The notes under the pieces: generated by a model
What the model was told of the DNA's origin: nothing
Database searches by the model: none
Seen by the model: the letters and a program-made list of their open reading frames with translations, nothing else
Assembly: GCF_009689585.1 (NCBI RefSeq)
Contig: NZ_AP018694.1
Span: forward strand, 4,269,501-4,333,500
DNA length: 64,000 nt
Direction: 5' to 3'
Source of the DNA: Aquipluma nitroreducens
GTDB lineage: Bacteria; Bacteroidota; Bacteroidia; Bacteroidales; Prolixibacteraceae
Position numbers and translations under genes: made by a program
Shown: piece by piece, positions 54,451 through 63,691 of the stretch
Layout: each line of letters begins with the position of its first letter
How positions within the stretch are numbered: position 1 is the first letter of the stretch

Positions 54451-56619
54451 ATGAAGGAAGCAATTGAAAAAGCATTCGCGGGCTTTATCGAAATATGCAA
54501 GACGAGTATTCCGGAGAAGGAACATGCCAAGATTCAAGATGCCCATTCGATGGTATGTGAGGTGTTTGGCGATCAATGCTGGGATTCGGGTGAGAGTATT
54601 GTTATTCACTCCATTGAGGTAGCCAAAGTGGTGGTTCAGGAGATTGGACTCGGTGTCGACTCAACAATTGCGGCATTACTGCATAATGTTTATTATCAGG
54701 AATCAACAACACAATTGGTTGAACCAAGGTTTGGCCGTTCGGTAACTACAATCCTGGAAGGAATGGCAAAAATCAATGCCATGGGTACCGATACGGTTGA
54801 ATTGCATTCGGAAAACTACCGTAAGCTAATGCTTGCCATGGCTGGTGATGTTCGCGTAATACTCGTTAAAATTGCTGATCGGTTGCAGGTTATGAGGCAT
54901 CTGGATGTTCATCCGGAATCAGTCAGAATAAAAATATCTGTTGAAACTTCATTTTTGTACGCTCCGCTGGCACATCGTCTGGGCTTGTATTACATCAATT
55001 CCGAATTATTGGATTTATGCCTGAAATATCAAAATCCGGAAGCCTACAACGCGGTTTCGCTTCGATTGCAGGAAACCGATCGTGAACGGGCGAACTTCGT
55101 AGCTGAATTTGTAAAGCCGATCGAAGAAAAACTGAATGCACGCGGATTTTCTTTCGATATGAAAGCCCGCACCAAATCAATCAATTCCATTTGGCGCAAA
55201 ATGCAGGTGCAGAAGGTCGAATTCGATGAAGTCATGGATTTATTTGCCATCCGTGTTATTCTGAATGCTGAGTTGGCTAACGAAAAATCGGATTGCTGGC
55301 AGGTTTATTCCATTGTTACCGAAGAATATCAGTCGAACCCGAAACGGATGCGTGATTGGATAACGATTCCAAAATCGAATGGTTACGAGTCGTTACATGC
55401 CACTGTTCTCGGGCCTCACGGTAAATGGGTCGAAATTCAGATCCGTACCCGTAGAATGGACGAAATCGCTGAAAAGGGATTGGCTGCTCACTGGAAATAC
55501 AAAGGAGGTTCCGGAACTTCTGAAATGGAAACTTGGTTAGCGAATGTTCGCGAAATTTTGGAAAATCCGGATCTGAATATGGTTGATTTCATCGACGATT
55601 TCAAGATGAACGTTTATGCTGACGAAATTTTCGTTTTTACACCCAAAGGTGATTTGCGAAAACTTTCGGCGGGAGCCACTTTGCTCGATTTCGCCTATGA
55701 GGTTCATTCCAAGGTTGGCGATCGTTGTATCGGTGGCAAGGTTAACGGAAAGAATGTTACGCTCCGTCATAAGCTGCACAATGGCGACCAGATTTCGGTT
55801 GATACTGCAAACCATCAGCGTCCAAAAATGGATTGGCTTGATTTTGTGGTGACTACGAAAGCCAAAAATCGCATCAAAGCTAGTTTAAACGAGGAAGTTA
55901 AGCGGGAAGCTGAGAATGGGAAGGAAATACTACTGCGGAAAGTAAAAAACTGGAAAATTGAATACAACGATGACAGTATTCGTAAGCTTCTGAAACATTA
56001 TAAGTTTAAGCTTGCTCAGGATTTGTATTACAATGTTTCGATCGGGAAAATCGATACCCTTGAAATAAAAGATATTCTGGTCGATAAGAAGGAAGAATCG
56101 GCCAAACAGTTGATTACTGAAATATTGCCAAAGGATAAGGTTCAGGAGCTTGAATTTTCGGGTGGCGACGATTATTTGATTATTGATAACAACATTAAGA
56201 ATGTAATTTATAAGCTGGCTCCCTGCTGTAATCCAATTTTTGGTGACGATATTTTTGGTTTTGTGACCATTTCAGAAGGAATTAAAATTCACCGCGAAAG
56301 TTGTCCCAATGCGCGTCAAATGATTGAACGGTATCCTTATCGCGTAATCAAGGCGAAATGGCAGGACACCAAAAAGAAAACCTCGTTTCAGGCAACTATT
56401 CGAATTGCCGGAACCGATGAAATTGGAATTGTTGCCCAAATCTCGCACGTTATTTCGAAAGATATTGGTGTGCAGATGCGGTCAATAAATATCGAAAACA
56501 GCAATGGCGATTTCAATGGAACTTTAAGGGTATTTGTCAATGGACTGGAACATCTGGATTTTTTGATGAATAAACTACGCAGCATTAATGGTGTATTTTC
56601 GGTTTCACGTGCCGACTAG
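54451..56619 (+). CDS. RelA/SpoT family (p)ppGpp synthetase with degenerate hydrolase domain
   Basis: A 722-residue cytoplasmic stringent-response enzyme. The N-terminal HD domain has HN instead of HD (LLHNVYYQES, residues 78-79), and the following hydrolase motifs are also altered (ADRLQVMRHL for the usual ADRLHNMR). The synthetase domain is intact: KSINSIWRKMQ, DLFAIRVIL, RMRDWITIPKSNGYESLHAT and EIQIRTRRMDEIAEKGLAAH. TGS (VFTPKGDLRKLSAGAT), a zinc-finger-like CCNPIFGD and an ACT domain close it. It should make but not hydrolyse (p)ppGpp, so a separate SpoT-like hydrolase is expected elsewhere. Confidence 0.9.
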   Translation: MKEAIEKAFAGFIEICKTSIPEKEHAKIQDAHSMVCEVFGDQCWDSGESIVIHSIEVAKVVVQEIGLGVDSTIAALLHNVYYQESTTQLVEPRFGRSVTTILEGMAKINAMGTDTVELHSENYRKLMLAMAGDVRVILVKIADRLQVMRHLDVHPESVRIKISVETSFLYAPLAHRLGLYYINSELLDLCLKYQNPEAYNAVSLRLQETDRERANFVAEFVKPIEEKLNARGFSFDMKARTKSINSIWRKMQVQKVEFDEVMDLFAIRVILNAELANEKSDCWQVYSIVTEEYQSNPKRMRDWITIPKSNGYESLHATVLGPHGKWVEIQIRTRRMDEIAEKGLAAHWKYKGGSGTSEMETWLANVREILENPDLNMVDFIDDFKMNVYADEIFVFTPKGDLRKLSAGATLLDFAYEVHSKVGDRCIGGKVNGKNVTLRHKLHNGDQISVDTANHQRPKMDWLDFVVTTKAKNRIKASLNEEVKREAENGKEILLRKVKNWKIEYNDDSIRKLLKHYKFKLAQDLYYNVSIGKIDTLEIKDILVDKKEESAKQLITEILPKDKVQELEFSGGDDYLIIDNNIKNVIYKLAPCCNPIFGDDIFGFVTISEGIKIHRESCPNARQMIERYPYRVIKAKWQDTKKKTSFQATIRIAGTDEIGIVAQISHVISKDIGVQMRSINIENSNGDFNGTLRVFVNGLEHLDFLMNKLRSINGVFSVSRAD

Positions 56620-56629
56620 CAAATAGAAA

Positions 56630-56914
56630 ATGGGAAAAGGAATGGATATAACGGAATTAAAACAATTGGTTGATCAGAATGAATTGTCTCGATCATTGGA
56701 AATATTAAATGAGCAAATCCGGTTGGATCCGACCGACATTTCTGCACTTCAGCTTCGTGCCCGTGTCCATTATAAAATGCAAAAGTGGGGCGACGCCATG
56801 AATGATTTTTTATCGGTTTTAGAACTTGAACCGAATAATCCGGAGGCAAAATCAGGCTTTCAGATGGCTCAAAATATACTGGGATATTTTACTCCAGATA
56901 TGTTTAATCCATAA
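56630..56914 (+). CDS. small TPR protein
   Basis: A 94-residue cytoplasmic protein with about two tetratricopeptide repeats (RSLEILNEQIRLDPTDISAL and ALQLRARVHYKMQKW..LSVLELEPNNPEA). It starts 10 bases after relA and is probably co-transcribed. A second ATG at 56642 is possible. The partner is unknown. Confidence 0.7.
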   Translation: MGKGMDITELKQLVDQNELSRSLEILNEQIRLDPTDISALQLRARVHYKMQKWGDAMNDFLSVLELEPNNPEAKSGFQMAQNILGYFTPDMFNP

Positions 56915-57008
56915 CTTTCTTATTGATTACATAATGTTTTTATCGCTTTTAATTCGCTTTTAATTCTCTAAAAGTTGTTAAAAAATTAGGTTTATCCGCT
57001 GTAAATAC

Positions 57009-57016
57009 TATTTTTG
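57009..57016 (+). promoter_or_regulatory. -7 promoter box
   Basis: TATTTTTG is an exact TAnnTTTG about 63 bases before the TPR gene at 57079. No -33 element at correct spacing was found. Confidence 0.35.
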
Positions 57017-57078
57017 AATTCTATTAATGATTTACAAGAATTAATTTAACTAAATATAATAACTTAAAAATTTGGATT

Positions 57079-57738
57079 ATGAAGCGTATTTTGTTTGTTT
57101 TTGTTTTGTTTGTTGTCGCGTTGGCTGTAAACGCGCAGGAGGTTGAGAAGTCGTTTGCAGATTTTAAAAACGAGGGTAATGCAGCAATAAGAAGTAAGGA
57201 TTATCCCAAAGCACTAGATGCTTATGAAAAAGCAATGGCAAAATGGGGAGACCAACCAATTGCCGATTCTGCGATGATTATCAACATGGGATATTGTGCA
57301 TTAAAAGCGAAAAATTACGAGAAATCTTTGAAATATTTCGATCAGGCGATTTCGATGAATTACAAAAAATCAACTGCCTATATGTTTAAAGCCGATGTAT
57401 ATACTGCGATGAAGGATATGGAAGGTAATTTGAAATCTCTCGAGTCAGCTTACGAGGTTGATCCGAATAATGCAACATTAAAAGCCAGATTAGCTAATTA
57501 CTATGCCAGAGAAGCATCCGCTGTTTATTCAAAAGGTGGTAAGCTTATCACAAAAGCCAATGCTGACGTAACTGCAGGCAAATTAAAGGCATCTGACGAT
57601 GCTTATAAAACTGCAATTCAAGATGCTAAAGCCGAATTTGAAAAATCGATGCCATTAATTGAAAAAGCATTGAGCTATGATGCGAATAACGGACCAGCCA
57701 AGCAGCTTAAAGCCGCTTGTGAACAAGCTCTTAAATAA
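57079..57738 (+). CDS. exported tetratricopeptide repeat protein
   Basis: A 219-residue periplasmic protein. The signal peptide MKRILFVFVLFVVALAVNAQ is followed by three to four TPR units (DFKNEGNAAIRSKDYPKALD; YCALKAKNYEKSLKYFDQAI; MFKADVYTAMKDMEGNLKSL). The C-terminal helical part contains a Lys/Ala-rich stretch (DAYKTAIQDAKAEFEKSM). Role unknown; such proteins scaffold envelope complexes. Confidence 0.82.
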   Translation: MKRILFVFVLFVVALAVNAQEVEKSFADFKNEGNAAIRSKDYPKALDAYEKAMAKWGDQPIADSAMIINMGYCALKAKNYEKSLKYFDQAISMNYKKSTAYMFKADVYTAMKDMEGNLKSLESAYEVDPNNATLKARLANYYAREASAVYSKGGKLITKANADVTAGKLKASDDAYKTAIQDAKAEFEKSMPLIEKALSYDANNGPAKQLKAACEQALK

Positions 57739-57756
57739 TCTATTCAGGATATTATT

Positions 57757-57795
57757 AAAGCGAGGCTACCTGCAAGGGTAGCCTCGCTTTGTTTA
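57757..57795 (+). terminator. rho-independent terminator
   Basis: AAAGCGAGGCTACC pairs perfectly with GGTAGCCTCGCTTT around TGCAAG and is followed by GTTT. The next 190 bases hold no convincing gene. Confidence 0.92.
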
Positions 57796-57986
57796 TGCCG
57801 ATTAGATTCTAAATTCAATGGATGAGTTAAAGGTTGGAGAACAAATTGAATTCAATTTCGTTTCTTTTAAAGTATCAAACTTATCTCTTTCAGCTCACAT
57901 GCGAGAATCCTGATAGCGCACAGGTGCATTTTATGTTCCTGAATGATATTGGGGAAAACTGAATCAGATCAATAAACAGCGATTAT

Positions 57987-58994
57987 ATGATATTCCGCGA
58001 ACTAATCAGGAATCTTAGAGCTACGAAGCTTTGTCTGCTTTTGATCATCTTTTCAGGAATTATAAGCTCCTGTGTGCAGAATTATGAATACACTAATTTT
58101 CAGGCAAAAAAAGTTGACCGCGACTATCAAACCAAAAATGTAATTGTTGTTGTTGTTGATGGCCTCAGATATTCAGAAGGGTGGGGCGACTTAACTCACC
58201 AATATATTCCTCGGATGGTAAAAATTCTGTCGAAAGACGGTGTTGTCAATACGCATTTTTACAATTTGGGTGATACTTATACTTCGGCCGGACACACCAG
58301 TTTGACAACGGGTATTTATCAAACTATTGATAATAGTGGAAAGGAATTACCCGACAATCCTTCTTTCTTTCAGTATTGGAACCAGATGTATGATAATGAT
58401 CACCGAAAATCGTGGGTAATTGCGAGTAAAGATAAACTTGCTGTATTGGCCGACTGTAAAAAACCATATTGGACGGGTAAATTTACTCCATCTGCAAATT
58501 GTGGCATTGATGGACTTGGCGTTGGAAGTGGTTATCGTGAAGATAGCCTTGCTTTAAAAATTGCGCTTAAAATTTTAAGTGAAGATCATCCTAATCTGGT
58601 ATTAATTAATTTTCGCGATCCTGATTATTCCGCACATACCGGAAATTGGATTAATTATATCAAAGGAATCCGCACAACGGATGAATATGTTTACCGTCTG
58701 TGGCAGTTTCTTCAAACCAATAGCACTTACAAAAACACAACAACTTTGTTTGTAACTAATGATCATGGGAGACATTTAGATGGAGTTGGTGATGGATTTG
58801 CCGGACATGGCGATGGATGTGATGGTTGCAGACATATCAGTTTGTTTGCCTGCGGACCTGATTTTCGAAAGAACATAGTGTTAAATGTTTCAAGAGAACA
58901 AATTGATTTACCGGTAACGGTTTCCAAATTGCTCGGCTTTTCCCTTCCAAATTCTCAAGGTAAAGTGATGACCGAATTGTTTGAACGACGATAG
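57987..58994 (+). CDS. lipoprotein of the alkaline phosphatase superfamily
   Basis: A 335-residue exported lipoprotein (lipobox IISSC near residue 29). NVIVVVVDGLRYSEGWGDL carries the first metal Asp; TYTSAGHTSLTTGI carries the Thr that would be the nucleophile or metal ligand; FRDPDYSAHTGNW and TNDHGRHLDG carry further metal residues. This is the phosphodiesterase/phosphatase/sulfatase fold. Substrate is unknown. It is transcribed alone. Confidence 0.82.
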   Translation: MIFRELIRNLRATKLCLLLIIFSGIISSCVQNYEYTNFQAKKVDRDYQTKNVIVVVVDGLRYSEGWGDLTHQYIPRMVKILSKDGVVNTHFYNLGDTYTSAGHTSLTTGIYQTIDNSGKELPDNPSFFQYWNQMYDNDHRKSWVIASKDKLAVLADCKKPYWTGKFTPSANCGIDGLGVGSGYREDSLALKIALKILSEDHPNLVLINFRDPDYSAHTGNWINYIKGIRTTDEYVYRLWQFLQTNSTYKNTTTLFVTNDHGRHLDGVGDGFAGHGDGCDGCRHISLFACGPDFRKNIVLNVSREQIDLPVTVSKLLGFSLPNSQGKVMTELFERR

Positions 58995-59044
58995 TCTTCA
59001 TGTAAAATTAATATATACAGATAATTGTATGTATTATTTTGTGT

Positions 59045-59052
59045 TACCTTTG
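59045..59052 (+). promoter_or_regulatory. -7 promoter box of the permease operon
   Basis: TACCTTTG is an exact TAnnTTTG. A TTG at 59025-59027 lies 17 bases upstream, slightly short. The leader to the ATG would be about 45 bases. Confidence 0.45.
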
Positions 59053-59104
59053 ACGGTATTTCATTAAGAAATACGGTATGGGGAATTAAAGCGAAAGGAA
59101 CGAC

Positions 59105-60433
59105 ATGATGGATTTTGTAATCAAATATTTTTCAGAATTGGCCTATTTATTTAACGAAATGGCGCCATGGTTGCTTTTTGGATTGGTCTTTGCCGGATTA
59201 CTGAAAGTTTATTTTCCACAGAAACACATCGATAAATATTTGGGCAAACCCGACTTCCGATCAACAGTAAATGCCTCATTGCTTGGTGTCCCACTTCCAT
59301 TGTGCTCTTGTGGAGTAATTCCAACAGCTATTTCATTTTACAAGAATGGAGCTTCCAAAGGTGCTACTAATTCTTTCCTGATTTCAACACCGCAAACAGG
59401 TGTCGATTCTATATTTGCAACCTATTCCATGTTGGGATGGCCATTTGCTATTTTGCGTCCTTTGGTCGCATTCACTACAGGAATTATGGGTGGCGCGTTA
59501 ACAAATTTGCTCATAAAAGAAAAACCCACGCCCAAACCAATTGTCAATCCGATGTTTGCTGGTTTGAAAATGGATATTCCGAATTCAAAGAAAACTTCAG
59601 CAGCATGTGACGATAATTCTTGTGGTTGCCACACGCCTCCTAAAGAGGAGGGTCATTCGTTGATTAAAGCTGCTAATTACGCTTTTGTCGAACTGCTTCA
59701 GGATATTTCAAAATGGTTGATTATCGGTTTCTTGGCTGCAACATTGATTTCGGTTTTATTACCTGACGATTTTTTTAGTATGTTTCAAGGATATGGATTC
59801 ATTGAAATACTGGTAGTTTTGGCTGCTTCGATTCCATTATATGTTTGTGCCACCGGCTCAATTCCAATTGCTGCAGTGCTTTTAATGAAAGGTGTTTCGC
59901 CGGGAGCAGCATTGGTTTTCATGATGGCTGGTCCGGCAACCAATGTGGCTACAATTACTGTTCTTGGTAAAACAATGGGGAAGAAATCTCTTTTTATTTA
60001 TCTGGGATCGATAATGGGAGGCGCTGTTTTCTTTGGTATGTTAACCAACTTGCTTATTCCCGCAGATTTCTTCCTTAGTAAAATGAATCATTTGATGGCG
60101 CATGGTGAAGCTCACCAAATGTTGCCAAAATGGATCGGAATTACATCGTCATTGGTTTTGGTAGTTTCAATTATTGCAGGTTATTTTATCGAACGAATTC
60201 AAAAAAATAAAAAAATGACACTCGAAACATTTAAAACAATTCGTGTTGAAGGTATGACTTGCTCGCATTGCGAAGCCAGTATAAACCGCAACCTTTCGAA
60301 AATGGAAGGTATTGAAGAAGTTGTAGCCGATAAAAATACTTCTCAGGTAAAAATCAGAGGTTCAAAAATTAATTTTCCTGAAATTGAACGAATTGTAACT
60401 GATCTTGGCTATCAGTACAAAGGAGAAGTATAA
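59105..60433 (+). CDS. SO_0444-family Cu/Zn efflux permease with C-terminal HMA domain
   Basis: A 442-residue inner membrane protein with two permease halves (about 15-135 and 195-370). VPLPLCSCGVIPTAISFYKN and STPQTGVDSIFATYS in the first half, and YVCATGSIPIAAVLLMKG and MMAGPATNVATIT in the second, are family hallmarks. A Cys/His-rich linker (CDDNSCGCHTPP) may bind metal. Residues about 375-442 form a heavy-metal-associated domain (RVEGMTCSHCEASINRNL), a metal chaperone module usually found as a separate protein. The product probably exports copper or zinc. The stop overlaps the next start by 1 base (TAATG). Confidence 0.83.
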   Translation: MMDFVIKYFSELAYLFNEMAPWLLFGLVFAGLLKVYFPQKHIDKYLGKPDFRSTVNASLLGVPLPLCSCGVIPTAISFYKNGASKGATNSFLISTPQTGVDSIFATYSMLGWPFAILRPLVAFTTGIMGGALTNLLIKEKPTPKPIVNPMFAGLKMDIPNSKKTSAACDDNSCGCHTPPKEEGHSLIKAANYAFVELLQDISKWLIIGFLAATLISVLLPDDFFSMFQGYGFIEILVVLAASIPLYVCATGSIPIAAVLLMKGVSPGAALVFMMAGPATNVATITVLGKTMGKKSLFIYLGSIMGGAVFFGMLTNLLIPADFFLSKMNHLMAHGEAHQMLPKWIGITSSLVLVVSIIAGYFIERIQKNKKMTLETFKTIRVEGMTCSHCEASINRNLSKMEGIEEVVADKNTSQVKIRGSKINFPEIERIVTDLGYQYKGEV

Positions 60434-61017
60434 TGAATTGGATTGATTACTTATTAGCTATTTTGATTAGTTTACCCATTCTGGCGACGTTTGTGTTGGG
60501 AGCTTTTCTGGCACGAAACGGTAAAAGTGCAATGGGGAAACCTACTATTCAGCCGTTCTTCTTTTATACCGGAAAATTTTTGCTGTTTGCCGTTTGGGCT
60601 TTGTTTGCATTCATTGCAGTTTTTCCTGAATATCGTTCGGCAGTTCCTTTTCTGATTCAGGATTTTACTCCTGAAGTACAAAAGCTGATGGCTTGTGTTC
60701 TTCTTATTCCTGCTAATCTGATCATCGTTCCGGCTTACCTGTCAATGGGACTTGTTACCCATATCGGACTTCCGACCGGAAAACACGAATTGCGTACCGG
60801 AGGTATTTATAGGATTAGCCGAAACCCAATGTATGCCAGCTTTATTTTCCTGAATACGGCGACATTCCTTTTTCTGCCCAGCCTTTTATTGCTTGCGATT
60901 ATGCTTTACGGAATGGTCGTTCATCATTTTATTATTCTGGGAGAAGAAAAATTTCTGGATAGTGAATTTGGCGACGAATACCTGAAATACAAGGTAAAAG
61001 TTCCGAGGTATATGTAG
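60433..61017 (+). CDS. isoprenylcysteine methyltransferase-like / PEMT-family membrane protein
   Basis: A 194-residue membrane protein with about 5 helices. The C-terminal motif YRISRNPMYASFIFLNTA and EEKFLDSEFGDEYLKYKVKV match the ICMT/PEMT-like methyltransferase family, where this region binds S-adenosylmethionine. The true substrate is unknown. It is translationally coupled to the permease by a 1-base overlap. Confidence 0.8.
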   Translation: MNWIDYLLAILISLPILATFVLGAFLARNGKSAMGKPTIQPFFFYTGKFLLFAVWALFAFIAVFPEYRSAVPFLIQDFTPEVQKLMACVLLIPANLIIVPAYLSMGLVTHIGLPTGKHELRTGGIYRISRNPMYASFIFLNTATFLFLPSLLLLAIMLYGMVVHHFIILGEEKFLDSEFGDEYLKYKVKVPRYM

Positions 61018-61064
61018 TCTTTCTTTTTAATTTTATTGAACTTCTCAAATTATCTCATCAGGTT

Positions 61065-61094
61065 TTGATTATAGTTCCTAAAGGTTTACTTTTA
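61065..61094 (+). promoter_or_regulatory. promoter of the ribokinase operon
   Basis: TTG at 61065-61067, a 19-base spacer and TACTTTTA at 61087-61094 match the Bacteroidota promoter with one mismatch. It lies 16 bases before the rbsK ATG. Confidence 0.55.
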
Positions 61095-61110
61095 GTGAAA
61101 ATCTAACCCA

Positions 61111-62019
61111 ATGAAAGCCAATAAAATTCTCGTTGTAGGTAGTTCGAATACCGATATGGTAATCAAAACTCTTCATTTCCCTTCTCCGGGAGAAACCATT
61201 TTAGGCGGACGATTTTTAATGAATGCAGGTGGCAAAGGTGCCAATCAGGCTGTTGCTGCTGTGCGTCTTGGTGGATTAGTCACATTTGTTGGCAAGATAG
61301 GCAATGATATTTTTGGTAAACAAGCCGTTCAGCAGTTGGAAGCTGAAGGAATCAACATCAATTTTGTTTCAGTTGATCTGGTGAATCCAAGCGGAGTAGC
61401 CTTGATAACTGTTGATAGTAAAGGAGAAAACTCAATTGTAGTCGCTTCCGGCTCAAACGGAACCTTAAGCCCGGATGACTTTGATAAGGCTAATGACGAA
61501 CTTGATGAATCTGAATTTGTTTTGATGCAACTCGAAATACCTATTCCAACAGTAGAATACATCGCCCGAATCGCGGTTCAGAAACAGAAGAAAGTGATCC
61601 TGAATCCGGCTCCAGCGGCTGCGCTAGCGGATGAGTTGCTTCAGAATCTTTACCTGATTACTCCTAATGAAACGGAAGCAGAAATCTTGACAGGAGTTAA
61701 AGTGACCGATGAAACGTCGGCAATGAAAGCCGCCACCATTCTACACGAAAAAGGAGTTGAAATTGTAATTATTACGATGGGTGCGGCGGGAGCATTTCTC
61801 CTGATAAACGGAAAATCTGAAATAATAAAGGCTCCAAAGGTAGACGCTGTTGATACTACTGCTGCTGGTGATACCTTCAATGGAGCGCTGGTTGTTGCCT
61901 TATCTGAAGGGAGAACAATACAGGAATCCATAGCCTTCGCCAATAAAGCTGCTGCAATTTCAGTGACTCGTATTGGCGCGCAGTCGTCGGTGCCATTTCG
62001 GAAAGAAATAATAAACTAA
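61111..62019 (+). CDS. rbsK: ribokinase
   Basis: A 302-residue cytoplasmic PfkB-family kinase phosphorylating D-ribose. KILVVGSSNTDMVIKTLHFP, GGKGANQAVAAVRLGG (N-terminal signature), LNPAPAAAL, TPNETEAEILTGV and DTTAAGDTFNGALV (catalytic Asp) match RbsK. The next two genes encode exported ribosyl-releasing hydrolases, so it probably uses the ribose they free. No ribose permease is in view. Confidence 0.93.
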   Translation: MKANKILVVGSSNTDMVIKTLHFPSPGETILGGRFLMNAGGKGANQAVAAVRLGGLVTFVGKIGNDIFGKQAVQQLEAEGININFVSVDLVNPSGVALITVDSKGENSIVVASGSNGTLSPDDFDKANDELDESEFVLMQLEIPIPTVEYIARIAVQKQKKVILNPAPAAALADELLQNLYLITPNETEAEILTGVKVTDETSAMKAATILHEKGVEIVIITMGAAGAFLLINGKSEIIKAPKVDAVDTTAAGDTFNGALVVALSEGRTIQESIAFANKAAAISVTRIGAQSSVPFRKEIIN

Positions 62020-62035
62020 TCATAAACGATATCTC

Positions 62036-63661
62036 ATGAAGAAGTATTTCACATTTCTGTTTGTTTCAATTTTTATTATTGTAGTTGCATCATGCTCCAA
62101 TCAAAAATCTGCTGATACGCGAACAATTTCTACTGAAACACTGAAAGATAAAATTGCTGGTGGCTGGGCCGGGAAGATGATAGGTGTAACTTATGGCGCT
62201 CCAACTGAATTTAAAGCTCAGGGAAAAACTTTTGACGATTCGATCAAATGGAAACCTTCGGATGTGAAGGGTTCTATCTGGCAAGACGATATTTACGTGC
62301 AGCTTACTTTTTTTATGACAATGGATCAATATGGCATTGACGCTCCGGCGAAAAAGTTTCAGGAGTTATTTGCGAAAGCAGGATACCAACTATGGCATGC
62401 CAATGTTCAGGCCCGAAAGAATTACTACGACAGTATTTTCCCTCCGCAGTCGGGGCATCCCGATTATAACCTTCATGCCGATGATATTGATTTCCAGATT
62501 GAAGCCGACTACATTGGTTTTATGTGTCCAGGCATGCCTGCAACTGCCAATCAGATTGCGGATAAAATTGGCCATATCATGAATTACGGCGATGGTGTTT
62601 ATGGAGGCGTTTTCGTTGCTGCTCTTTATTCTGAAGCTTATTTCGATAACGATATCAGCAAAATCATCGATAAAGCATTGCTCTCGATTCCGGCAGAAAG
62701 TGATTATGCCAGGATTGTAAACGATGTTATTCTTTTGCATCAACACTATCCAGCTGACTGGCGCGCAGCCTGGGCTGAACTGGAAGCCAAATGGGGAAAA
62801 GTTCAGATTTGTGGCGCCGGAACTTCATTTAATATCGATGCCAAGCTGAATGGAGCCTTTATTGTTATGGGATTGCTTTATGGCGATGGCGATCCGGCAA
62901 AAACCATGGAAATCTCAACCCGTTGCGGACAAGATTCGGATTGCAACCCATCTAACGCTATGGCAGTTTTAGGTGTAATCAAGGGTTTGAGCGGATTACC
63001 TGTTGAGTATCAGAATGCGGTGAAGGCAATTGGCGATTCAACATTTATTAATACCAGTTATTCTTTCAACAAGGCTGTGGATAAAACTTTGGACTATGCA
63101 CAAAAACTGGCAGTTCAAAATGGCGGAGAATCGGCATCCGGAGAATTAAAGATTAAAGTTCAACAACCACAGGCATTTGCACTGGAAGTGGCTTTTCCAA
63201 AACTTGTGTTTGATCGGAAAATAAGCGCATTTGCCACTGAAGGAGTTCAAATTAAAGGACATTGGAGCAATGTTGGTCCTAAAGATCCGACTAAGCTTGA
63301 AGCAAGATCTCAGGCCACATTCAGCGGAAATGCCGGCGATGAGATTAGTTTTACGCTTGAAGGAACCGGTGTTTCGATTTCAGGAAACTGGTTTAAAGAT
63401 GGTGGAAAAGCTGATGTTTTTGTGGATGGTCAGTTTAAACGCAGCATCGACTGCTATTTTAATTATTCGAATCAACAACACGAGAATATGGATCTGTATC
63501 ATATAACCAATCTGGCGCAGGGAAAACATACGATTAAAGTTGTTGTAAAAGGCGAGAAACGACCTGAATCAGCCGGCACAAATGTTTACATTACTGAAGC
63601 ATTGGTGTTTAAAACTGCTGACAAAATCAACGAAAATTATAAGTTCTCATTTCAGAAGTAA
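62036..63661 (+). CDS. exported ADP-ribosylglycohydrolase-family lipoprotein
   Basis: A 541-residue lipoprotein (lipobox VVASC near residue 20). The all-helical ADP-ribosylglycohydrolase domain covers about 35-365: DKIAGGWAGKMIGVTYGAP, SIWQDDIYVQLTFF and RCGQDSDCNPSNAMAVLG, the last being the metal-binding motif. A beta-rich C-terminal domain (about 400-541; FSGNAGDEISFTLEGTGVSI; GKHTIKVVVKGEKRP) may bind carbohydrate. Its target is probably an extracellular ribosyl compound. It follows rbsK by 16 bases. Confidence 0.83.
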   Translation: MKKYFTFLFVSIFIIVVASCSNQKSADTRTISTETLKDKIAGGWAGKMIGVTYGAPTEFKAQGKTFDDSIKWKPSDVKGSIWQDDIYVQLTFFMTMDQYGIDAPAKKFQELFAKAGYQLWHANVQARKNYYDSIFPPQSGHPDYNLHADDIDFQIEADYIGFMCPGMPATANQIADKIGHIMNYGDGVYGGVFVAALYSEAYFDNDISKIIDKALLSIPAESDYARIVNDVILLHQHYPADWRAAWAELEAKWGKVQICGAGTSFNIDAKLNGAFIVMGLLYGDGDPAKTMEISTRCGQDSDCNPSNAMAVLGVIKGLSGLPVEYQNAVKAIGDSTFINTSYSFNKAVDKTLDYAQKLAVQNGGESASGELKIKVQQPQAFALEVAFPKLVFDRKISAFATEGVQIKGHWSNVGPKDPTKLEARSQATFSGNAGDEISFTLEGTGVSISGNWFKDGGKADVFVDGQFKRSIDCYFNYSNQQHENMDLYHITNLAQGKHTIKVVVKGEKRPESAGTNVYITEALVFKTADKINENYKFSFQK

Positions 63662-63691
63662 ATCATAAATAAACCTAAGCCAACTCAACTG

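Noticed and set aside
57818-57913. A 31-codon frame beginning MDELKVGEQIEFNF between a terminator and the phosphatase gene
   Set aside because: It looks protein-like at first, but it ends at a TGA after 31 codons and no matching family came to mind. It may be a remnant; the evidence is too thin for a feature.
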